Source: Cryomorphaceae bacterium
GTDB taxonomy: Bacteria; Bacteroidota; Bacteroidia; Flavobacteriales; UBA7430
DNA: 64,000 bases
Assembly: GCA_019649675.1 (NCBI GenBank)
Contig: BOWN01000002.1
Location: 62,001-126,000, forward strand
Reading direction: 5' to 3'
Part shown: piece by piece, positions 55,714 to 64,000 of the stretch
Position numbering within the stretch: position 1 is the first letter of the stretch
How the letters are laid out: every line of letters begins with the position of its first letter
Made by a program: the position numbers and the translations under genes
Notes under the pieces: generated by a model
Told to the model about the DNA's origin: nothing
Databases searched by the model: none
What the model saw: only the letters and a program-made list of their open reading frames with translations

Positions 55714-56752
55714 ATGAAAAAATTATAATATCATTAGCAGCGTTAACAATAAGTTGCTTCAATGTGTTTGCTCAAACTTCATCATTTATAAGTGACTGCG
55801 ATAATTTTGTTGATGGCCCAAATGAAAACTGGCCTTATGTTCTTGTTGCAACTACTGTTGCTGATAGTAGTGAAAGTCAAGAATCCCAAACATTTTCTAT
55901 GAATATTTCATCGTTACCAGATGGTGGTGCGAATTTTAGAATTTATAAAACTACAGCTAATGGAAATGACTACTTCGGAAATCTATATCACTAACACTTG
56001 GTTTAAATAGTTTCACTGTTAGTGCTGTTACTTTTGATAGAGCTGTTAAATTCCAATTCTCAAGTGGAGATATAGAATTTATTGCTTTGAGCCTAAATGA
56101 AGAAGATTCAGACTGTGTTGATCCTTTACCAACACCATCTTCGTCATTAATCAGAGATTGTAGTGATTTTGTTTTTTGGTCCTAGTGCATGGCCATATGT
56201 TCTAATAGCAACAACTATTACTGATAGTACACTGAGTAAAGAATCCCAATCATTTAATATGAATGTAATTTCATTACCAGAAGACAGGAGCTAACTATAG
56301 AGTTTATAAGACTACAGCTAATGGAAATGACTACTTCGGAAATCCAACAGCGTTATCACTTGGTGAAAATACTATTACAGTGTCTGCTGTTAATTTGACA
56401 GAGCAGTTAAATTCCAATTCTCAAGTGGAGATGTTGAATTCGATGCCTTAGCTTAAATGAAGAGGATACGGATTGTGTCACAAATACTAGTTCAATGGAT
56501 ATATGTACTATAGACACTAAGTTTAAAATTAAATTATTTCCTAACCCAACATCAGATAACCTTACCATGTCGTTGGAGGGTATTGATAATGTTAACATTA
56601 GTATAATAGACAGTCAAGGAAAAATACTAACACAAGAGTCTTGTGTATTTGACAAAGACAAAATTAGTTTATCAAACTATCAATCTGGTATTTATTTCGT
56701 TAAGATTATGACGTCAGATGGAAGTAAACAATTACGTGTTATTAAACTTTAG
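55714..56752 (+). CDS. T9SS-secreted protein with two KFQFSSGD modules (frameshifts)
   Basis: Signal peptide beginning MKK and ending ISCFNVFAQ. Two ~105-residue copies of one module: each has WPYVLxATT, SQxFxMN, GANxRxYKTTANGNDYFGN and RAVKFQFSSGDxEF. The second copy is broken near 56180, 56280 and 56390. The C-terminal ~75 residues are a canonical type A sorting domain: KIKLFPNPTSDNLTMSLEG, NISIIDSQGKILTQ, SGIYFVKIMTSDGSKQ, RVIKL. So it is exported by the type IX system. The module recurs in the next two genes. Function unknown; a binding role is a guess. A terminator follows. Confidence 0.78.
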
Positions 56753-56774
56753 TTTTATATTTATTATTCATTAG

Positions 56775-56804
56775 AAAAAAGCCCATTATATATGGGTCTT
56801 TTTT
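56775..56804. terminator. Intrinsic terminator between convergent genes
   Basis: AAAAAAGCCCAT (56775-56786) / ATGGGTCTTTTTT (to 56804), one bulged base, TATA-type loop. T runs on both strands fit bidirectional use by the genes ending at 56752 (+) and 56851 (-). Confidence 0.75.
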
Positions 56805-56850
56805 GAATAACTAATCATTTCAAATCCATAATTACTTGTTCTGACTGGAC

Positions 56851-59365
56851 TTAATAAGAGCTTTCATTTGATAAAAAATGTAATTCATCAGCTTCGTTTG
56901 TTTTCAATTGGTAACCTTTTCCTGGTTCTAAATCTCCAATACCATTGAAATTAAACTCTGGTATAAATGCAGATCCAATATAGTTCTTAGCAATAACTAA
57001 GTTTCCAGAATCACTCAATTCTGCAAGAACCAAATCAGCAGGTGCTGACTCCATTCTTAAGTAACCAATCATGTTCCATCCTGCTAAAAGTGTAATTGGG
57101 TTTTCTTCAGGATTCACGTATGTTCCAGTAACTGCAAAAGAACTCGCCTCAGTTGTTTTGATTTGATAACCAGAACCAACAATTAAATCACCTATACCAT
57201 TAAAATTAAATTCTGGGAGTAATGCACTACCAAGGTAATCTTTAACGATAATTATATTCTGATTGAATTGGGTTTAGAATTGAATCTAAGGCCATGTTAT
57301 CTGCTAACATATAAGTAGAGAAAATTGACCATCCAACTGGAATATCAAGTATTTGTTGATCGGACCATTGAATATAGTACCATTGAAAGCTCCAATATTA
57401 GATGGGAAACTATGAGAAACAATATTTCAAAAAGTCTAAACCACCATTGTGCTGTAAATAATTAATTGAATCATTACTTCCATTTATTAAAAAGCCATTA
57501 CCAATTGCAGGACTACCATTTTGGATTTGATATGCTTGAGGATTATTTTCTCCCATATAGAATGAATTGAGCAACATGGGATCTTCATAAAGTGCATTAT
57601 TTTCTAGATCACTATCTAAATTAATACGAGAAGAATCATAAAAAGATTATGACTGATATAAAGCTCATTAAGATCATTTTCAATCAAGGTAGAGATTGTT
57701 TCACCGGATTGACTAACAACAATTAGATTATTATAAACATGTACATCGCCAACATCAGGCCAAAAATATATTTCAGGATTTAATGAGTCATTTACAAAAA
57801 TAGTATTATTGTAGATAAATGTTCCAGAACTAGGGCATCTAATAGTGTTGCTTCCGCAATAATTTGAAACCCAAAATATTTTACCTTTTTTATTCCAAGG
57901 AATTCCATCTGGATCCTCTCGATAACCATCATTAACACTAATATTATACCTATAACCACAGTTTATATTGTCACCTAAAATCTCTGCAAAGCCACCTTCA
58001 TTATTATAGCTGTAATTTATTGAAATACTACATTTTCATTACCATAATCAATATGTGAGCCATAAGAATCCATAGGACCATGAGCATTCATGAATCTATT
58101 GTGCTGTGCAACTACGTTTTTACAATCAAATGGCCACATACCACTACCTCTTTTCCACATTCTATCATCTATAGATGAACCAGTATGATTAAATACACAA
58201 TTTTGAACTAATACATTTTTACTTTTATTTGGGACAAAACCAGAACCACCTGTATGCTCAAATAAACAATTCTCAACAAGAATATGATTATTCTTCACAT
58301 AATCTATTCCAACTAAACCAAGAGATTTAATCCAAAAACCGTAATGACCAGTTTCCGATATTGTGGTATTGACTAATTCTACATCAGAAATTGTATTAAA
58401 TAATCCAGACATAGTATCTGACTGAGTTTCTAAGTTTGATTCCATAACCCAAATGAACATTTTCAGATAAATCAGGAGTAGGATAGATATCGTGAATATA
58501 AAGATTATTAAATGAAAAATTTTCAGGTCTTGGGTTGATGCAATCACTTTAATACCAAAACGAACATTTTTACCTGAACCCCAAGAATTTTCTGATCCTC
58601 CAAATCCAGTCAATTTCTTGGCAGCACCTCCATATACATTAACACCATTTAGCGATATTGAGTCAAACTCAATATCACTACTACTAAATTGAAACTTTAC
58701 AGTTCTTTCAAAATTAACTGAATTAACAGTCATTACATTAGGACCCAATGATAAAGCTTGTGTTGGAGCAAAGTACCAATTTTGATTAGCAACAGTTCTA
58801 ATATTTCTATAATTAGCTCCTTCTAGTGGTAAATTTGTTATATTAATTACTAACGTTTGCATTGCCCCATTATTCCCATCCCCAATCTGGCAAGCTGTGA
58901 AGACGTTTGTCCAAGAAGTATTGGACCAATTGCAAAATAATCCCGGTGTTTCTTCTGAAATCAATGACGGTCCATCCTCAAGATGAGAAGAGAAATTGAA
59001 TATCTCTAACCCATTAATCTCGATGTGCTGATCATTAAAGATTAAAATAGATGATTGATATCCATATCCATTTATAATAGGTTTTGTATTTCCTCCATAA
59101 ACATCAATAACAATTGGATTTGTAGATGAACCGGAACCTTTTAACCAAAACATTCCTTCCCAATAATCGCCAGACTTAAAATAAATTGAATCTCCTGGAC
59201 TGAACACCATTGAGTTTAACTTATCAATGATTCAAATGGCGATTGAATACTTAATCCATCATTCTCATCATTTCCTTCGAGCTACTCACATAATAAACTT
59301 GAGCATTTACATATCCAAGTAGAAAAAAAGATAAAGTAATTAGAAAAATTTATAGAATATTTCAT
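56851..59365 (-). CDS. Secreted parallel beta-helix protein with KFQFSSGD and GWN modules (frameshifts)
   Basis: The ATG at 59365 starts a signal peptide (after one break, LSFFLLGYVNAQVYYVSS). The body is a right-handed beta-helix: DGLSIQSPFES, FKSGDYWEGMFWLKGSGSST, HIEINGLEIFNFSS, HILVENCLFEHTGGSG, NVLVQNCVFNHTGSS, NVVAQHNRFMNAHG, TFIYNNTIFVND. A KFQFSSGD module (58660-58910) is inserted within it. The end has two GWN modules (VGWSIFSTYML, LLAGWNMIGYLRMESAP) almost matching the next gene. The protein stops at FLSNESSY, where the paralogue continues, so it has lost or never had a sorting tail. Beta-helix proteins often cleave or bind acidic polysaccharide; no catalytic set is assigned here. 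Confidence 0.75.
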
Positions 59366-59448
59366 ACAAATAAATCTAAACCTAATCATTCTATAATAAA
59401 TGATAATTTTAAATAGCAAATATCAACTTACGCTAATCTAAATTAAAA

Positions 59449-59478
59449 AAATAGGACACTCACTTGAGTGTCCTATTT
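59449..59478 (-). terminator. Intrinsic terminator
   Basis: Thirteen-bp perfect stem AAATAGGACACTC (59449-59461) / GAGTGTCCTATTT (59466-59478), loop ACTT, 24 bp past the stop of the gene at 59503 on the minus strand. Confidence 0.85.
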
Positions 59479-59502
59479 AAATATTTGAAAATTAGTGTTA
59501 TT

Positions 59503-62500
59503 TTATTTCAAAACATTGAATTTTCTTGTCATTTGATTGTTACCACTATTTACTTTACATAAGTAAACACCGTCTTTTAGACCATCTATATCTAATTTTA
59601 TGGTATTAATACCTTTAGACATTTCATATGAATTAGTTACTATAAGTTCTCCAATAAGATTGTAAATACTTACAGTTACTCCTTCAGATTGACCTAATTC
59701 TAAATCAACATTTAATTCATGCTTAGCAGGAATAGGGTAAACACCTAATTGGCTAATAGAATTAGAGTACTCAACAGCTTCTATTGCACCAATTTGATAA
59801 ACCGCATCAGTTTGGTAAGCGTTTGCACCTTCAATCCATTCTTTTACAATAAGCTCTTTCGTTGTGTTGAATCGCTTATTCCAAAGTTTGAATGTCATAG
59901 CTTCGCCATTATTTAAACCATCAACTTTTTCGGTTGTCTCATCATTACCCCAAACCGATATCACAGATACAGGTTCAGTATATATTGCAGATCCAACTAA
60001 TTCACCTTTACTGTTAAATGCAGCAATCTCATCACCTATAGTAGGTGAAGTTTCCCATGCATCAGCAAGTACTGTGATAGTCATATTAGAACCTGTATTG
60101 GTAGCCAATTCAAAATGTCTTAAATCATTCTGAATAACTTCTATTGCAGACAATCTATAAGAGTTGTCATTTGATAAGAAGTTTAATGTTCCAGCTTCAT
60201 TTGTTTTTAATTGATAACCTTGTCCTGGTTCTAAATCTCCAATACCATTGAAGTTAAACTCTGGAAGGAATGCAGATCCAAGATAATTCTTAGCAATAAC
60301 TAAGTTACCAGCATCATTTAGTTCAGCAAGAACCGCATCAGCTGGAGCTGCTTCCATTCTTAAGTAACCAATCATATTCCATCCAGCTGCAAGTGCTACT
60401 GAGTTTTCTTCAGGAGTCATATATGTTCCAGTAACTGTAAGAGAACTCGCTTCAGCTGTCTTGATTTGGTAACCCCAACCAACAGTTAATTCACCTACAC
60501 CGTTAAAGTTAAATTCAGGTAAGTAAGCAGAACCTAAGTAATCTTTAGCAATGATTACATTTGAAAGTATTGGCTTTAGTATTGCATCTAAAGCCATGTC
60601 ATCTGCTAACATATATGTAGAGAACATTGACCATCCAGCAGGTAAATCAAGTACTTGATGATCAGGACCATTATCTTCCGGAAGATTATCCATAGATAAA
60701 GCCGCATCAATACGAGGCGTAAAGAATTCTTCTAACATGTCAGTAAATGCCATACCTTTTTCTTCACTCATATCAGGGTTAGATAATAATGCTAGACATC
60801 CCATAACACCAGCAGGTTGTCCTTGGTATGCTCTAGCCATCATATCATATGTAGCATTATCCCACCATTGCCATGGTGCACCATCCCATTCAGCCATACC
60901 ACAAGCTGTTGGTACAGGTGATGGAGTAGGTGTTACTAACGGGAATAAACCTGGCATATCTTCATGACCAGCTGCTGCTGCATTGGCAGCACCATCACCG
61001 TTTCCATAAGTAGCATCTACAAGTGTTGTAGAAAGTCCAGCGAAACAGTCATTATTACCTAAAGCAGTTGCTCTACGAATAACTGGAAGTGAACCGTGAG
61101 CTTCAATCACAGGATCGTTGTTTACTGGTTCTGTTAATACATCCACATTATAAGGTGCAAATTGGTCATTAGTGTTTTGGAATGATGCAATAGGAGCTTC
61201 ACCAGCTTCTATCCATACTGTATCTAACATTGCACCACCAAAGTTAAATGCCATATCAATAGCATCACTGTAACCTGGATGATTAGGAACACATAAAGGA
61301 ACTTCAGTTTCTGGTGTTCCATCTCCATCAAGATCCATCATTGTAGCACCATAGTTTGAACCACCAAGGTTACCTAACATAGATTGAATAATATAAGGAA
61401 CAGGTTGTCCATATGTTGCAATTGCATTATCAGAAGAGTCGATAAATTTAGGAAGTAGTACTTCAGAGTCTTTATCAAGTGCAGCAAGTGCTAGTGCCAT
61501 ATAACCACCAGTACCATCACCACCTACAGCAAATTTATCACCAATACCATATGGGTTACCCATTTCTGCAGCAGTCATTCTAAGGTAACGAACAGCAGTA
61601 CGAGCATCTTGTTGTGCACGATAGAATGCTTGTGCAAGAGTTGATGTTCTTACTTCAGGATCTGTAGATAGAGGATTCCATCCTAAACGGTAGTTAGCAG
61701 AAACAGCTACATAACCTTTCTTAGCAAGTCTAGTACAAAGTTCAACAAGAGTGTTGTCAGACTTATCACCAGTTGCTTGACCATTTACAATAGCTGGTAA
61801 GAATGTACCTGTGTGTAATAAAACTACAACTCTACGATCTGTAGCTTCATCACCATCAGGTGTATAGACATCCATTGTTAAATCTTCTAAAGCAGGAGCT
61901 TGAGTTATGATACCTATGTTAGCACCATAAACAACATTTGTCTCTACATTAACACTCGTAAAGATTTCATCTACGTATCTTTTAGGTTCTAAATCTAATG
62001 CAGCAACAATTCTTGGCGTGAAGAATTCTTCCAACATATCTGTAAATGCCATACCTTTTTCTTCACTCATATCAGGGTTAGATAATAATGCTAGACATCC
62101 CATAACACCGGCAGGTTGTCCTTGGTATGCTCCAGCCATCATATCATATGTAGCATTATCCCACCATTGCCATGGTGCACCATCCCATTCAGCCATACCA
62201 CAAGCTGTTGGTACTGCCGATGGAGTAGGTGTTACTAACGGGAATAAACCTGGCATATCTTCATGACCAGCTGCTGCTGCATTGGCAGCACCATCACCGT
62301 TTCCGTAAGTAGCATCTACAAGTGTTGTAGAGAGTCCAGCGAAACAGTCATTATTACCTAAAGCAGTTGCTCTACGAATAATGGAAGTGAACCGTGAGCT
62401 TCAATCACAGGATCGTTGTTTACTGGTTCTGTTAATACATCTACATTATAAGGTGCAAATTGGTCATTAGTGTTTTGGAATGATGCAATAGGAGCTTCAC

Positions 62501-64000
62501 CAGCTTCTATCCATACTGTATCTAACATTGCACCACCAAAGTTAAATGCCATATCAATAGCATCACTGTAACCTGGATGATTAGGAACACATAAAGGAAC
62601 TTCAGTTTCTGGTGTTCCATCTCCATCAAGATCCATCATTGTAGCACCGTAGTTTGAACCACCAAGGTTACCTAACATAGATTGAATAATGTAAGGAACA
62701 GGTTGTCCATATGTTGCAATTGCATTATCAGAAGAGTCGATAAATTTAGGAAGTAGTACTTCAGAGTCTTTATCAAGTGCAGCAAGTGCTAGTGCCATAT
62801 AACCACCAGTACCATCACCACCTACAGCAAATTTATCACCAATACCATATGGGTTACCCATTTCTGCAGCAGTCATTCTAAGGTAACGAACAGCAGTACG
62901 AGCATCTTGTTGTGCACGATAGAATGCTTGCGCAAGAGTTGATGTCTTTACTTCAGGATCTGTAGATAGCGATTCCAACCTAAACGTAGTTAGCAGAAAC
63001 AGCTACATAACCTTTCTTAGCAAGTCTAGTACAAAGTTCAACAAGAGTATTATCAGACTTATCACCAGTTGCTTGACCATTTACAATAGCTGGTAAGAAT
63101 GTACCTGTGTGTAATAAAACAATTACTGGTCGATTAGTAACATCATCACCATCAGGTGTATACACATCCATTGTTAAATCTTCTAATACAGGAGCTTGAG
63201 TTATGATACCTATATTAGCACCATAAACAACATTTGTCTCTACATTAACGCTCGTAAAGATCTCATCTACGTATCTCACTCCATCGACCATTGAAGGATA
63301 TTCACATGACCCATCATCAGAAGTTGCATCAGAATTATAATTTTCTGCACCTGGATCAGTACATCCTGTTACATCAATAATATCTCCAGATACGTTAAGA
63401 GCAAAAGTAGGAACAAAACTATTTAATGCTGAATAGTCAGTTCCAAGTACTGTATTTAAAATTGGATTTTCACCATTGTAAGGAATAGGGAAGCTTAAAT
63501 CAGCATCAAGACCAACAGATGCTAAATTAACTGTAACCATTGCAGATAAATCTAATTCATATGATCCTGCGCTTTCTGGTGTACCAGTTAAAGTAACATA
63601 TCCCATGCGTTTGGCCCAAAGTTACATCCTTCAGGATCACAACTGTAAGACATTCCAGCAGGAGTTGAAACTGAAGTGATATTTGCAGAAACAAATCCAA
63701 ATGAACCAACACCTGAATTGATATTTCTTCAGTTGCATAAAACGAAATAGATTCATTATAGTCTGACTCAGTTGAAGCTTCTGGTAACGTTACAACTGAA
63801 CTATCAGTATTGAACACACTTCCTTCAGGTGGATAAAATCCAGCTTCTGGAGAATAAAGGCAACCTGCATCTACACCATTCACACTTAAAGAACTAAATT
63901 CTACATCTCCACTTGAGAATTGGAACTTAACTGTTCTGTCAAAACCAACAGCTGATACTGATATACTGTTAGAACCAAGTGTCAATGCTACTGCATTTCC
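59503..64000 (-). CDS. T9SS protein with tandem esterase-like domains (5' end outside window, frameshifts)
   Basis: Read from the right edge: a KFQFSSGD module (RTVKFQFSSGDVEFSSLSV), a putative Ig-like stretch (GTPESAGSYELDLSA), one Cys-pair repeat (GCTDPGAENYNSDATSDDG), then two copies of a 433-residue alpha/beta-hydrolase-like domain (DLTMDVYTPDG, VVLLHTGTFLPAIVNG, KKGYVAVSANYRLGWNPLST, DARTAVRYLRM, FAVGGDGTGGYMALAL). The first copy has three one-base losses; the second is clean. Then two GWN modules, an NTG module (TNTGSNMTITVLAD, SVWGNDETTEKVDG) and a type A sorting domain (LGVYPIPAKHELNVDL, GVYLCKVNSGNNQ). Secreted. In both copies the usual GDSAGG elbow reads GDGTGG, so ordinary esterase chemistry is doubtful. 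Confidence 0.82.
60701..61980 (-). repeat. Esterase-domain direct repeat, copy B
   Basis: About 1.28 kb, nearly identical in bases to 62000-63276. At the C-terminal end the offset between copies is 1,299 bp (433 codons, e.g. 60743 vs 62042). This copy keeps one open frame. Confidence 0.92.
62000..63276 (-). repeat. Esterase-domain direct repeat, copy A
   Basis: Nearly identical to 60701-61980. It lacks three single bases (near 62381, 62969 and 62986), which shortens the offset from 1,299 to 1,296 bp at the N-terminal end and breaks the frame there. Confidence 0.92.

Noticed and set aside
60737-62266. Two plus-strand frames of 76 and 82 codons with the same sequence
   Set aside because: They are antisense shadows of the duplicated esterase-like domain; their identity only mirrors the duplication.

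Overview
The DNA is AT-rich. It carries the hallmarks of a marine, probably gliding, member of the Bacteroidota (order Flavobacteriales or close): Bor/Por (type IX) secretion sorting tails, -7 promoter elements of the TAnnTTTG type, YbbR next to coaE, TamB divergent from tsaD, a bshA next to a GH3/beta-lactamase fusion, a DUF5723-like outer-membrane protein, and many lipoproteins. No rRNA, tRNA, CRISPR array or insertion sequence was seen. Many genes, including housekeeping ones, are split by single-base indels. I annotate each as one gene with frameshifts. With genes joined this way, no stretch above 300 bases lacks a gene.

Region 1 (1-13.2 kb, minus strand) holds four consecutive genes for very large secreted mosaic proteins. 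Their parts are a signal peptide, NTGxNMT modules, arrays of a ~26-residue Cys-pair repeat (GCTD..A.NY...A..DDGSC), coiled-coil or helical repeats, a GWN...PGQGYQ module, and in two of them a VVNMLGQEV...DGxVEK sorting tail. One has about 49 Cys-pair repeats with a 390-bp (five-unit) higher-order period.

Region 2 (13.4-36.6 kb) is mostly core metabolism and envelope. It holds a transaldolase-like aldolase, a YciO/Sua5-family protein, coaE, YbbR, TamB, TsaD, a LysM/periplasmic-binding protein, two alpha/beta hydrolases, a peroxiredoxin, BshA, a GH3/serine-hydrolase fusion, topoisomerase III, a DUF5723-like barrel, a large lipoprotein and a methyltransferase.

Region 3 (36.7-55.7 kb) looks like a sulfated-glycan utilisation locus without SusC/SusD: GH3 glucosidase, FucP-type sugar MFS transporter, four CxPSR sulfatases, a formylglycine-generating enzyme with both catalytic cysteines, two beta-barrel outer-membrane proteins, two glycan-binding-like lipoproteins and a clan-A glycoside hydrolase. 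The 45.2-52.3 kb part is tightly coupled (ATGA, TAATG and 16-nt overlaps). A plausible flow is surface binding, desulfation, cleavage by GH enzymes, and sugar import by the MFS carrier. The substrate is unknown.

Region 4 (55.7-64 kb) returns to secreted mosaic proteins. They share a KFQFSSGD module, the GWN module and T9SS tails. One is a beta-helix protein. Another carries two nearly identical 433-residue esterase-like domains in tandem, both lacking the usual serine nucleophile.
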